64,000 bases of DNA, taken from the NCBI RefSeq assembly GCF_047496725.1, contig NC_132975.1, forward strand, positions 15,137,501 through 15,201,500, written 5' to 3'. A program made the translations under genes and the position numbers. The stretch's first letter is position 1. Each line of letters opens with the position of its first letter. The DNA is from Anoplolepis gracilipes (lineage: Eukaryota > Arthropoda > Insecta > Hymenoptera > Formicidae). Below, piece after piece: positions 12,901 through 25,779 of the stretch. The notes under the pieces were generated by a model that was not told where the DNA came from, made no database searches, and worked only from the letters and a program-made list of their open reading frames with translations.

Positions 12901-14255
12901 ACCGTGTAATAAACGGCCCCGCGGCGATGGATTATCAACGTGTCAGTCTGCCTGACGTACAGACACACACACACACACACATATCCAAGACGGGCCAGGG
13001 AAATCCCTGACGCGAGAATGGTCTTTAAATATATACGCACGATCCCACCCCCGCTCGATCGCCGTCCGTCCGACTGTCGATCATGTTTCGTTACTGAAAC
13101 GGTTCCGAGACGATCCAAAGCATAGGCGAATTGTCTCGGGAAGGCTTAATGTTACGTGATCTCTTTTTCTGTTCTTCGCGCATCGGTTATTTCGTTCGCG
13201 ACGCGAGCGATGCGAGAATAATAATCTAAATTTAAACAACACACTGTCGATGACGTGCGTATGTACATACATACATACGTGTATTTATTGACAAATGGAC
13301 TTGTAATATATACAACATGTACATACATTAATACAACGTAGTCGAGTAATCGAAGGACTGGATGAATAAATCGTTTAGCGCTTAATAAATCGATTAAATT
13401 CTCTATCACAATTCATAATCAGTCGTACAATTTCTTTAAAGAAACTTGATACAAGACACTAATTTATCCAAGATATTTCCTTGGCTTTTATATTTATATA
13501 TCATTTACATTTATAAAATGAAAAGCAGATTTGTATTCTTTCGAGAAATGATTTATTAAGATAAATTAAATGTCAATAATAAAAAAATTATTACAATCTA
13601 TTATTTATAATTCTAGATGTTACCCTTTCGTGAAATGGTATTTGTTGCTACATATCTTTTGTATTTTCCAGCGTATCTTGTTTGCAGAATATTTGTTTAA
13701 CAAAAAGCGAATCGCAAGCAACGATTTTTACATCTAGACACCTTCAATTATAACATGATTGCTATATTAATATCGTAGTGCTTTCATTATGTTACGTAGT
13801 ATTGTTTTGTTCTGTAGTATACATTTATAGTACTACACTGCACTGTTTTAGATCAATGCGCAAATATCGCGTCACTTGATTAATCTTATCTGAAAAAGAT
13901 GTTGGTAGAAAGGATGACTCGTCGATGTGTCTAATCCTCGCAAAACATGTCATCGATATTATTACTTGCGAGAAAAATGTCATTAGTCGTTTGTCAAAAG
14001 TGATCATTTTTCATTGTCCTCTTCGTGTGATTTTTAAATCACAAAATAAATAGGAAGAGGAGAAAAAAGGATATGACACGTGAAAACACGTTAGCACGAT
14101 TCCAAATATATTCGGCCGCTTATTGGGTGCAATATGATCTCAATAAATATTATTGATTGCTAATACTTACGATTATAAAATTGCAATCAACATTATAGAT
14201 TGAGTAAAACTTTACAATATTGCACTCACATCGAAAAACAGTCACTGATACACGC

Positions 14256-14256
14256 A

Positions 14257-14301
<45 letters not shown>
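14256..14301. repeat. (TA)n microsatellite
   Basis: TA dinucleotide run in non-coding AT-rich sequence. Confidence 0.9.
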
Positions 14302-14305
<4 letters not shown>

Positions 14306-14915
14306 AAAGTTATATGTAAAATTCAAAGCATAAGTGACGTAATCTTATTTTCATAAAAGTAAAATTATGTACAGAGCTTTGCAATCAATTATAGTGAACT
14401 TCATTTTAATATTCTGCTAAGAGTATAAAAGACCTTATAATTTTTTAATATATATATTGTGTATATTATTTTTTACGATTTTTTTGCTATTAGCATTTTT
14501 TGGGAATATCTCGCGTAAAATTACGTCATTACTGCCTTGAACTTTTGATATCTTATCGGAGCGAGGTAGGAGCGCGAAGGAACTGCACAAAGCAAGATTC
14601 GACGTATAAAAGATCTAGAAATTCAATCGAATCGTAAATTTTATTCATCGCAAATTCGAATCGAAATGTTATTTTATTGCTCGATAATCGCACGTTACAG
14701 ATCTCGCGCGATGTAACTTACACGTGTCCCGAAGCGCCCAAACATTATCGTAAATTTAATACTTTACGACCGCGTCTCGTTGAAGAAGAAAATCAATGTC
14801 ACGCTAAATGTTCGTCGCTGCACACACGAGAGACACGATCGGCTTTGCTTCACGTACTTCCACTCAACAAAGGTGTCAAAGACGGAAATACATAAGAGTT
14901 GGCAAATTTACGAGG

Positions 14916-14917
<2 letters not shown>

Positions 14918-14951
<34 letters not shown>
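14918..14951. repeat. (CT)n microsatellite
   Basis: CT dinucleotide run followed by a degenerate CT-rich tail. Confidence 0.9.
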
Positions 14952-14955
<4 letters not shown>

Positions 14956-15698
14956 CCTCTTTCTTTTTCGGAACAGGCAACGATCCATTACGGAATTTCT
15001 CCTTCAAGTTCAAGCGTGCGTGCATTTCGCTTCTCGTGACAGAATAGAGTAAACTCGGGTAAGATGGCCATAATTTTTTAAAATGCAAGAAACGTACTTT
15101 CATTTTGGTTATTTTTTAATAATGTTTGACATATTATCTTCATTGCAGCTTAAATTACGTAATATTATCGAAATTAAAAGGAAAATATTTCATGGAAATT
15201 TTATATTATCAATATAGTACAACACAAGCATTGGTCATCACATAGTGACGGAAAGATGTATAATATTAATAAAAAATATTTATAAAAAAAAATAATGAAA
15301 ACGAAAATAAAAATCATAGGTCATGTGACAATTTACATATTTTTATAATATGTCTAACGTCGATTACGGTAGCTTAACTGTCATTTATCCGACGTTACAA
15401 CAGTTTTATTACTACTGTAAATAACGATTACCTTTGATAATAATTAAAAAAAACGCCCTATGTAGCGATTATTGAAAAAATTACAAAATTACCTATGGCC
15501 ATCAGACCCTAGTTTATCCTATCGCAAATAAATCTATACCATTCGACGCGCGCTTTGAAACGTACGAGCGTTTCTTTAAAGAAACTTGATTAAGGATTTT
15601 CCCGAAATCCCTCCACATGGCATTGAAATAAATCTTTGGCTCCCTTCGCGCTCCACCTGACTTGAATAAACTCCGTCGCAGGCGTCTAAGTCTCTTAC

Positions 15699-15828
15699 CA
15701 ATAATGTGGTGGTACTTGTCGACGAACTGCGCGGTGCTTTGAATTCCCATGAGTGCCGCGTCGATGTCGGTGTACCAGTTGGACGCGGAATATCGCGGTT
15801 CCGACTGCGCGTAATTGACACCTGGCAT
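15699..15828 (-). CDS. Candidate first coding exon, unassigned gene
   Basis: Minus-strand ATG at 15828 opens 43 codons plus one base, ending at a strong donor (TTG|GTAAGAG). The peptide starts MPGVNYAQSEPRYS and continues NWYTDIDAALMGIQ and TAQFVDKYHH, which is well-mixed, protein-like sequence without low complexity. A CpG-rich, promoter-like block lies directly upstream at 15829-16320. The rest of the gene should lie to the left on the minus strand; a possible last exon is at 6500-6655, but the phases do not join directly. I do not recognise the family. Confidence 0.5.
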
Positions 15829-16330
15829 CTGCGCGAGTCGGGTTGCAAGCTTTTCTTTCCTCTATCGAACGTACTCTAGCGGACGTACCCTCTGATCGGC
15901 CACTGTCACGCCGACAATCCCGTCCGAGAGAATGACGAGAACCGGGTGCCGTCCGACCAAACGCCGACTCGCACCACTTCCGACTTTGCGCGGATTCACT
16001 CACCGCCGGAGCATTCACCTCACCACCGCGCCACCGCCGCGTATCCCGTCATCCACTCTGTGCAGATGAATCACTCTGATCTTTTGCGATCTAGGCTGTG
16101 AGTCACAAAGCGCGTACACTTGCTTCCGAGGAAGAGGAACGCCACGCCGCGCCGCGCCGCGCCGCGCCGGTTCCGATACCATCCGCGTCGAGGTCTTTTA
16201 TCGCGTTTCTTATCGATACTCGCGCGTGCCGTAAAGCTAACGGAGAAGAATCGGAACGAGGGAAAGAACGAGGCACGACGTGGACCGTGTAAAGTATATA
16301 CGAGGTGAAGAATAGAATAATATACAAGCG
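15829..16330 (-). promoter_or_regulatory. CpG-rich promoter-like island
   Basis: A GC- and CpG-rich block sits directly upstream of the candidate first exon at 15699-15828 and includes a short GCCGC tandem repeat near 16143-16169. Both flanks are AT-rich. Frames open on both strands here reflect the lack of AT-rich stops rather than genes. Confidence 0.45.
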
Positions 16331-17386
16331 CGATCGCCCGCTGTGAAATGCTCTGAGATTAATCAGAATTTAATCGACATCGAGAGAAAGAGAGAGAGAG
16401 AGGGATACGCTACTTTTAGACGATATTATCTGTTCGTTCGTAAAAATAAAGCAGTTAAGAAACTGTTACTAAACTTAATGTACCACGAATATTGTACTCT
16501 GCAAACAATGCAACTAATGTAATTAATTACCGTTTAATCGACCGAGCTTTAATAAATTAACTCAATGTCAACGAGATTTTTTTTTTAAATCTATTGAAAA
16601 GAAAATCTAAATAATTACAAATTAATTTTGAGCTTTCTCAAAAATTGCTATCTGTCAACGTCAAAAATCGTTAAATTGCGTAAATTTTCCTCCGAATTGT
16701 CAAAAATAGATATATTTACCAATAAAGATACTAATAAATGTAATAAAATAATTCTAACGTCGTTCGTGATAATATATCGAGCAAATATTTTATCAATAAT
16801 CAAAATACGAGCGCGTCGCAGTAAAAAAAAAATTACTAAAGCAAGCTCATAAATAATCTCTCATTGTATTTTAATTATCGCCTGACATATTAAGTAATCT
16901 GATGTCGATTTTCATAGAGATATACGTCGCGTATTCGTAAATCGATTTACCATATCCCGTCGTCGGCATCGGACATCAGAGCCACGTGATCAACGTGAAA
17001 TGTTTGGCGGTACGATATCTATAACGCCAATCCCAAAGATCTCAAGTTCGTATCGACAGGAATGTCTTGGCATTCCCCGGAAAGAGCGTCACTCGATGGC
17101 ATCGCGAATCGATTTATCCTGAACCATTACAGCCTCCATACGCAACGTGACATTTGATTGTTGTCTAAGGAGTTGCCGAAGAGCGGACGACCACAGGATA
17201 AGGGAAAAATTGCCCGGCACGAGATCTACGTTTGCGCAATCTCCCGAGAGGGATCTTCCTCGCAAGGATCTCTTTTAACCCTCGTTGTCGACAACCACCC
17301 GGGTCACGACACGCTCGACGGCTACGAGACGACGCGCTCGCTTCTCGCGACTGGCAGCGAACGACGCGGCAGCCGCTGCGGGCGCG

Positions 17387-17424
17387 ATGCACGATCAACT
17401 ACCACCGCTGAAGAAGAAGAAGAG
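17387..17424 (+). CDS. Candidate first coding exon (MHDQLPPLKKKK), unassigned gene
   Basis: In a CpG-rich block (about 17160-17430) an ATG at 17387 opens a 12-codon peptide, MHDQLPPLKKKK, that runs into a consensus donor AG|GTGAGT at 17424/17425. A (GA)n microsatellite begins about 25 bp inside the putative intron. No downstream exon could be paired with confidence. A different frame through the same block is open for 198 codons but reads through the GA repeat and is unlikely to be the product. Confidence 0.3.
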
Positions 17425-17444
17425 GTGAGTCAGAGAAACAGAGA

Positions 17445-17447
<3 letters not shown>

Positions 17448-17488
<41 letters not shown>
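17448..17488. repeat. (GA)n microsatellite
   Basis: GA run immediately downstream of a consensus splice donor. Confidence 0.9.
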
Positions 17489-17497
<9 letters not shown>

Positions 17498-18733
17498 CGC
17501 TTGGACCGATAGGCATTGGCAGAGCGCTGGGACTCTCGGTGCTTATTTTAAAACCACTGTCCTTCCAACTCGCAAACGATGCCGTCCGTCCTGTAGCGAC
17601 ACGACGGTACCGTGTAATCTCATGTGGCCACGTTGCTGGTGAACGTGTCGGAATCGGATGGACCTCTGCCTCTTTCTCCATCTCTCTCTTTCTTCGGTGT
17701 TGTGCAAATTTTCGAGGGCGATTGGTCTGGAGTAGAGAGAATGTACCGATGTAACATCAGTATCTTCAATTCTTCAATCGATATCTTACATTTAAACAAT
17801 TATAACAGCACACATATATACAAAGAGAAAAATGTCATTAACATTTCACTGTACTTATACTTAAAATATTAGCATTAATTTACTATTATAGAGATTAATT
17901 AACGCAATGTTCTCTAATAAATAAATCGACCAATAGCAAAGCACATCATTACTAGAACAGACAAGAATGACATTTAAAGAAAAAATTATTTCCTTAATAG
18001 TTGCTGAGCAACTTTACGCATTTTCAAAGTTTTAAAGATTGTTCTTTGGAATGGATGATGATTAAAATTATCGATAATAACATTAAATAATTTTACATAT
18101 TAAAAAATTTGCACATTAGAAAGTCCACGTGGAGCAATTAAGAATTGACAGATAAAAATATCTGCATACGTCTGCTTTACGCGTTTATAACTGTTCGCAC
18201 TGTTGAGCATCTTTTAAATAATGCGAAATATAAATGCATATTTGCAGAAATTCTACAGAATAGAATGAGGACGTGTAAGAACTTTGCGGAACACGAGAAC
18301 GGGGAGAATATCGGTGTACCGCGTAATTATTGTAAAACCTAAAGTAGTTTTCTAGGTCTGTGATTTCACCGCAATGACGTTCATTCAAGCGACATCCAAT
18401 CTATCGACAAGTTGTCTCCAACACAATTGCATTCTTCATAAATATCTCCATAATACGTGCCAGGCCATGTTTAATAACGCGAATAATAAATTAGAGTAAG
18501 ATTGATGAGAGTTTCGAGAATTCATAAGCAAACGTTTATAACGTACAGGTAAATCTGTATATATGTAATTAACTAAATGATCGCTATGTAATTACTGTAA
18601 AAGATTTGTCAGCAATTGTTCTAAAACACGAAAAATCGAACGTTAAACGTTTGTGTCTTAAAAATGCATAAACAATAACATTTTTGCAAGACATGCTTCA
18701 ACTTATAATTGGATTGTTACTGTTTCTTATTAA

Positions 18734-18737
<4 letters not shown>

Positions 18738-18771
<34 letters not shown>
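18738..18771. repeat. (TA)n microsatellite
   Basis: TA dinucleotide run. Confidence 0.9.
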
Positions 18772-18778
<7 letters not shown>

Positions 18779-19686
18779 TTATATATATATGTGCATATTT
18801 TCTTATTACTGTGCATTATTGTTGGATGGGAGAAATTTTTTGACATCACACTTAGACACAGTAAACAAACTGGCACTGGATTTCTTGGCAGTGTTTGTGA
18901 AACGCAACGTGACAGTCTTGTGCGTGCGATCATCGCTCGAAAATATTAACGCAGCGACTTTATTAATTTAGAAAAGAAAATAAATACGTACCTTCATATT
19001 GAGATTATCTAATTGTTAGTTAGAAGCTGCATAATACAGAATGTTTTCCGATTGTAGCAAATAGCTGTCCTGAAAGTGTGTATTTTGATTCTTTAAAAAT
19101 AATCTCTAGTTATCCTTATTTTCTAAATATTTGTCAGATAGATGTGCTACCAGTTAGACGTTTCTGGCTTTTTACAACATCTCTCCTTCTCTTTCTCTCT
19201 TTAATAGTTTATTAAATTTTCCTGCAAACTCTCTTGCAGTTTCCTTGTTTCAATTTTCTCAACTCAACATTGCATACACACAAAAGATAAACTTATTTAG
19301 ATTCTTTCGCGGAAACTCCGTCAGTAGACAAAGCGTAGATAGTCGGACAATTTTCGAGAACGGGTCGACACGAGCTCTACATCGTTGTCGTGTTTCTGTG
19401 TTTTCTGGATCGAAATTCCAGAAAATTCCACGAGCGGACGCAAGTTCGTTAACCCCCTTCCTTGAAAAAGTCAAAGAACACGATATTTCATTTTACTGAC
19501 ACGCCTCGGATTCTCCAAATGTTGTATCGCGAGAAAAAATATATGTAATGTCTACTTTTTTTTATTCCGCCGATAAATAACGAAAATTGCGCAAGACAAG
19601 TAGGATTTAGAAATGTCTAACAGCGCGTCTCGTATTCTCGGAAGAAACATCTCGCACCTGTGTTTTATAATCATCACTTTATAATG

Positions 19687-19689
<3 letters not shown>

Positions 19690-19770
<81 letters not shown>
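19690..19770. repeat. (GA)n microsatellite, about 80 bp
   Basis: Uninterrupted GA run of about 40 units, one of the longest in the window. Confidence 0.95.
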
Positions 19771-19773
<3 letters not shown>

Positions 19774-20639
19774 TAACACTTTATTAAGATACTTTCCTTA
19801 ACGCGAACGACAGTTTGAGACATGTAATTCATAGGAATTTTATATTTAGTAATAAAATAGAAGACTATTGAAATGGTCCATAATTCCTCGATTTTTATAA
19901 ACTATTACTTTCCATTTCTAATTGTAATAATTAAAAAGTGATCAAGTATTAACGAGGATCTATTTTATAAAATACAATGTAAGTATACAAAGTTTTATAT
20001 TATCGTGGAAAAAAAAAAAAATTAAACACAAACTATATAGTTGTCGATATACAATTTCATTATTAATTAATTAATTTCCTATCGTGACAATTTAATAACT
20101 CGTGATTAGTGAATAAATTTTACGAATGACAACGAGTCGAGTTGACGTTTCGTGTCAAGCGGAGACATTTAAGTGCGATGCGGACACTTTACGACAGTAA
20201 TTCTAAGTTTTACGCGACGCGCGTCCGAGGAATTCCCATCTTCGAGAACCACCCTCTCTATCTATCTCGAATGAAATCGCTTATAATACGTCAGTAATAA
20301 GGGCTCCTTTACTAGGGCATCTTGTCGTCGTATATTTGTCACAACATCATTTCTCGCGAAAAGAACAAGAGAGGAATGTTTATCCCTCTGAGCAAAGAGA
20401 TCGCTCCCGGCACGAGCTTATAAGCTTCACCGACGACGAGGGGACTCTCCAGGACTTATTTACTACTGTCGGCCGATACGTGGACACCGTCGCGAGCGAG
20501 GGCTTTTCGGCTGACGTTTTATGTATAACAGAAAGAGCTCTTCCCGTCTATGACCGCGCTTTACTTTACACTTTACGCCACGGTAATTTTACACTTTGTA
20601 CGCGAATGAATTTTCTCGCATTCCGCGAATCGTTCGAAG

Positions 20640-20645
<6 letters not shown>

Positions 20646-20707
<62 letters not shown>
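20646..20707. repeat. (CT)n microsatellite, about 62 bp
   Basis: Uninterrupted CT run of about 31 units. Confidence 0.95.
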
Positions 20708-20710
<3 letters not shown>

Positions 20711-22527
20711 TTATTTTTGCCGACGCTGTCCGTTGCGCGCGGCAGACTTATATCAAACGTTTAATTGGACGCCGTTGTCGAGAATGCGAATAAATGCCGT
20801 ATAAATTCGATGGGACAGGACACCTGCGCACGCACGCGCACGTGTCGACGTAAAACCACCACGTGTGTAAACGTCATTATCCGCGGTATGTCGGAGTGAA
20901 AGCACCACGATGCACTTTGATTCACTTTTTAAAACGTGCATCTCACGCTAAATTCTTGTAATATTTGCGATTTAACGAAAGAAGATGAATATATAATTCG
21001 AATTTTATATAAAATATGTCTCAAAACTTTGACAAAAAGATACTGGAAATCAAAGATATCTCGGACAAAAGAAGAGTATTTATTTCAATGTTGCGCAGAC
21101 AGTTGAATGGAAAATTTTCTTTTTTACATTATTTTATTTCATTTTTTATGGTGGACTTTGTACCGAGGAAATTTTAATATTTCAGGACAATAACATGTGT
21201 AAGTAATGTAAAGATAAATAAAGCATTTAAAACAGCAATGAGTCAAGTTGATTATTTAGGAAATTGAAAATAAAATTTCAAATAGATAGTTGACTTAAGC
21301 TCTATCTCTTCAACTAAAAGACGTGAATAAATTGGACAAAGTGTTCGCTGAAAGAAACTGTGGTGATTATGGGACAGATAAACTTCTGAAGTTATAAAAG
21401 AGCTCATCAACTCGGGAAAATTCACATGGAGATACAAAGAATATTTATTCTGAAAAATTGAAATTTTAGATGGTGTCTCAAGATAATAACGGCTTCGTCT
21501 CCGACTAATACAACGCGCTTTTAAATTCGGTCCATTAACTTGTCCGCGACACACGTTCGGTATACAGCTCCGCTCTTCTTTGTCAACAATTTTTCCTCTT
21601 CCTCTCGTTACGCATTCTCCTTTCATTTCTCTGAAGTAGCGAGAATCTCGCGGTTGACCAAGAAAAAAGAGACGAAAGACGAAACGCTGAGGAACGCGAC
21701 TTATAAATCACGTTAACGGCTTCTCTTCTGGTCAGAGTTGATCACAATCTTGCGCTAACTCGCTGGAAACAACAATTTGCTCCGCCTCGAGATTTATAGC
21801 GCGAGAGCACGTGTGTTTTCGGTAATTTTTAACATATGACGTCGACTATTTTCCGATCCTTCTTGTCTTTTCGCACGAATCTTTTAAACCAAAGCGGGAA
21901 AAGGGCGGAAAAAACATCTCGTAAATCTCTGATGCGCTTTTTCCTTTCTTTTTTCTTTCTTCGTTGAATCGATTGTGCCTTTATCTTGCGATAGGCGATG
22001 CTACATTTTGCAAAACATTTCTGCATCCAGAAGATTCTGTCATCAGAATTTTTAGCAACCATCGTCGTAGCCATAGTCGAAAGCCTCAATATTTCTCTGT
22101 TCTAGCCTGGAAGATGGACTAGAACGAGATAAAAATTCATGTTCATGTTTCTTATTCATCGATCCATCATACGTCTAACATTAAAGCTAGATTCAGACAG
22201 GCTGTCTCAAAACCAGACACGGCAGAAAAAATACGCAATAAAAACAATAATTCAAAAGATTCAAGATAGATTTTTTTTCAGAATAAACAATGGTTTTATC
22301 TTCATCACGTAAACAAAGTATTAATATGTTTTAAAAAATATATCGAGGAATATTTGAAGTATCGTTCAAATGCTTGCAGGTCTCGTGATTTTACATCGTG
22401 TTTAGGGAAACTTCTTGTAATCCATGCGAAGGGAGAAATAAGCATATGATAATTGCCAACGAGACGCGGTGCAAAGGGCTGATCTATCGCCCTCGGAGCG
22501 GGAGGGGGGGAGGAGGGGGGGAGGTAG

Positions 22528-23332
22528 TAGGGAATACAATCCCGGACTGTATCTTCGATCCCGAGATTTCGGGATGTGTAAAATAATTTTCCGGGATCCC
22601 GGGCTTATCCCGGGATTAAAAAATTTTTTATTAAAAAAATATGTTTTTGTTTGAAATTTAGATATGTCATTTATATCAGATTTTTAATATTATATAATAA
22701 AATTAAACACGTTTCTCTGAACTTTAGAAACTTAAATTAATCTTTGAAACAGAAACAAACGTAGAAATAAAAAATATGGTTATATATAAATAGTTTTTAT
22801 AATTGTTGTTAAACTAGCAATTATTACTTAGATATATATTAATATTATTCAAGTTTCTTTTATAAATTATATAATTCATATAATTATATAACAAAACTAA
22901 ACATTTGCATTTGTAGCTTAAACTTTAGAAATTTAAATCTTTGAAACAAAATAATCTTAAAATAAAAAAATTTGCTTACGTTAATAATTAGTTTTCATAA
23001 TTGCTAGTAACTATTACTTATATATTATTTAGATTTTTGAAAATAAGAACGCAAAAATAGAAGAGCATCTAAAGTTAAGGATCTATGAATGAAAATTCTA
23101 CAAATATTTAAATGCGAAATATATTTAAACAATTTTATTTATAGTTTAATTGCGTTAGTGAAAATTATTTTAAATTCACAACTTATAATTAGTGAAAATT
23201 GTTTTAAATTCATAAAAAAAATATTCTAAATAGATTATTCTTAAAAATCCGGAAATTCCGGAATTAATAGTTTACAATCCCGGGATGGTCGGAACTAGAA
23301 AAATAGCCGGGATCCCGGGATTGCATTCCCTA
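22528..23332. mobile_element. Non-autonomous hAT-like DNA element (about 805 bp)
   Basis: The left end TAGGGAATACAATCCCGG and the right end (read on the minus strand) TAGGGAATGCAATCCCGG are terminal inverted repeats differing at one of 18 positions. Flanks share AGGTAG (GGAGGTAG on the left, CTAGGTAG on the right), consistent with a degraded 8-bp target duplication of hAT type. CCCGGGAT palindromic motifs recur near both ends. The interior is very AT-rich and carries no transposase frame, so the copy depends on a full-length element elsewhere. The superfamily call rests only on end sequence and probable TSD length. Confidence 0.65.
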
Positions 23333-24822
23333 CTAGGTAGGTAAATTCTATTAAGCCGGCTCTGCGTGTACACGACGACTTCGTCGTTCTTCTTTCGTCG
23401 ACGTTGAGCGACGACGTCACGGTTCTATTCCTGGCGACGTGGACGCAGCGATATCTTTAGAGCGACCATCGGGTACAGCCCGTTACCGAGGTTTCCTTCC
23501 TTCGAAAACGTGTGCCAGTTGACGAGAGAAGGCGCGAGACAGAGATGATTTATATATCGGTTAAATCGGACCACCCCTTCGTGTCCTCCTCTCCCTTTCC
23601 GCGACATGGTGCTCTTAATATTTCGTTGCTACACTACGCTGCGCTACCATGTGCGACTTCTAGTTTCGTCCGAAACGCGATCTACGAGATAAACACCTTA
23701 TGGAAACTCGATTCAGATTTAGATGCGTTCTAAAAACCGCTTGTTTAATTTTACTATCTCGTGGGATAGAAGATCAAAGCGTGGCGCCGACGAAAATAAC
23801 GCTCTCATTGTCGAGGCATTGATCGGTCGATTAAAAGTCTAATTTGAAGAGAGAAGATGATTTCAGGAAATTCAGAGAAGAAAGAGAAAGGAAACGCACA
23901 CAGAGAAAGAGAGACTAGCGAATTTGGAAATAAATTTCTAGACTTAAAAATTGTAGCGAAAAATAACGAGAAGACAATTCGCGCGCGAGTTTTACGATGA
24001 TAACGATACATAAATATTTAGGTACTTTATAAAGTCGAAACGATATCAAAAGGGAAACCGCTGATTCGACAATAGTATAATCGTTAAAATCTCGACATTT
24101 TATTTCATTCCCTATAAATTTTTTATTTTACATTTGCGAGCACAATCGTGAAATAAAAGCGTAAAGATAAAACCACTGTTTTACAATGTCACTTTACATG
24201 ACTCTCAGACAAGTAAAAAGCTAAATTATATTTTACTATAAAAATGATATACAAGTGACTCATTGTCAGTCTTTCATGTGTTCAGAGCGTGGACTCATAC
24301 GTATAATTAGCTGATGAAAGAAAGCTATTTTGTATTTAATATCTTGTGCTAAAAATAATTAAAAATTCAATTGGAAAAATATAACGATAAGAGATAATAG
24401 AACTCGTCAAAAAACCTGCAAAGTTCATTTACTTCGTCATTTACTAGACACAAGATTACTTGTAAATTCATTATTAGAAAAGATTTGAAAAAAGGCAAGA
24501 TAAACAAATCTCTTTCGAGGGTTAATGAAAAAAATCCAGCACAAGCAACAAGACAAATTGCAAGGATTCCGGAAACGGAACCAGTGTGAATTTTTAATCG
24601 ACGTATAATCTCTAAATAAAGCAAACCTGTCCTTTGCCGGCGGTGGCCGAGCAAAGCACCGGGCTCGCCATCGTCTCGTCAGCTCTACATTGAACTATCT
24701 GTTGCCTCTGGACCGATGCCAAACACCGATGAGAAAGATCATCGTGTACCGACGAGGATCAAATTGATGATTCTCGTTCTTTAATCGACTTTCAAATCTG
24801 ATCATTATCGGAGCAATTATCG

Positions 24823-24855
<33 letters not shown>

Positions 24856-25779
24856 AATCGTCTGGTCGCGTGAATAATGCAATAAGGATTTTGTAAATAT
24901 TTGTAAACAAAGATTGACATATGTAAACGCAAAGGAAAGATGGATCAAAACCTACAAATAATTAAGCTTTCACATATCTGTTCATATATTAATTATAACA
25001 ACCTCTCGACGTGATGTTTGACTTAAAAATGAATAAGTTTTTTTGCGAATCGGCATTCTGCCAAGTAATAATTTCCAGTTTGCGATCTTTTATTGCTACT
25101 TTGCGCCTTTGTTTGTAATAATACGGACGAACGCGAACAGTAATACTCGATCCGAATATTTACTGTGAACGGGGAGCTTATTTATCCTACCAATTATTAC
25201 GATCACAATCATTTTATCATCGTTTATAGCAAATTTAGGAGAATTGAAATTTAATAAACCGATTTTTTTACTAATATTTTTAAAACTTTTTAATTACATT
25301 TTTCGTGATAATCGATAAAAAATTTACTTCTCCATGTTCTATTAAATTAAATTATTGTCATAAATTAAAGCTGCAAAAACTTGAAGAGCGCTTTTTTAAC
25401 AAATCGACGATCGATTAAGGTTAAGCTGTCCAACTGAAATTTGGGTCAAGATGCACAAAATTTTGCAGTACAAATATGTAAACGAAAAATTGTAAAATAA
25501 TTATAAATTTATTATGGCAACAATTAATAAGTAACACGTAAATATTTTAAAATTGATATAATGGAAATTTAGAGTGATAATTTCTATCACAGCAAAATGT
25601 GGGTAACGCGTGGTAAAGGAAAATTGACAATTTTTTAAATATATTAATATTTAATTAACAATTAATATTAATATTTAATTGCTTGTAATGCCGGACAAGG
25701 ATCAGGAAAGTGTGCAACAGCAATGACATCTCCAATAAAATTTTCATAAAATTCCCATCCGTTCATCGTTTGGAAATTA
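23333..25779. other. Non-coding stretch between element and small genes
   Basis: A CpG-rich patch at about 23360-23740 could be a promoter or a decayed exon; no frame in it is convincing. The rest is AT-rich with a short (TA)n run near 24830-24854. A minus-strand frame at 24367-24654 is hydrophobic but lacks recognisable features. Confidence 0.45.

Larger units (their letters stand above)
6656..15698. other. Long AT-rich stretch with small GC-rich islands
   Basis: Mostly AT-rich with microsatellites. Local GC-rich patches lie near 8870-8960, 9210-9600, 10860-11160 and 12060-12240. Some end in donor-like sequence (GTGAGT near 8941, GTAAGT at about 9604), so non-coding or missed first exons are possible. 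The plus-strand frame ending at 9603 (NFSIEDRIDLLLPKIIDDHM) is coding-like just before GTAAGT, but no acceptor or partner exon could be fixed. Confidence 0.4.
17755..22527. other. Non-coding stretch, microsatellite-rich
   Basis: AT-rich sequence with long TA, GA and CT repeats. A moderately GC-rich patch at about 20330-20640 has a plus-strand frame (containing LISFTDDEGTLQDLF) that looks mildly protein-like. It runs straight into a CT microsatellite and has no recognised homology or clear splice sites, so it is not called. Confidence 0.45.

Noticed and set aside
17158..17754. 198-codon plus-strand open frame
   Set aside because: It reads through a consensus donor and a GA microsatellite, which gives an Arg/Glu run; no domain seen.
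20336..20764. 142-codon plus-strand frame
   Set aside because: The N-terminal part is mildly protein-like, but it ends in a CT-repeat Ser/Leu run and has no partner exon.
21252..21626. 124-codon minus-strand frame
   Set aside because: No recognisable motif and AT-driven composition; no supporting splice sites.
24367..24654. Hydrophobic minus-strand frame resembling a receptor fragment
   Set aside because: Too short and lacking any receptor signature; AT-rich sequence readily yields Leu/Phe-rich frames.
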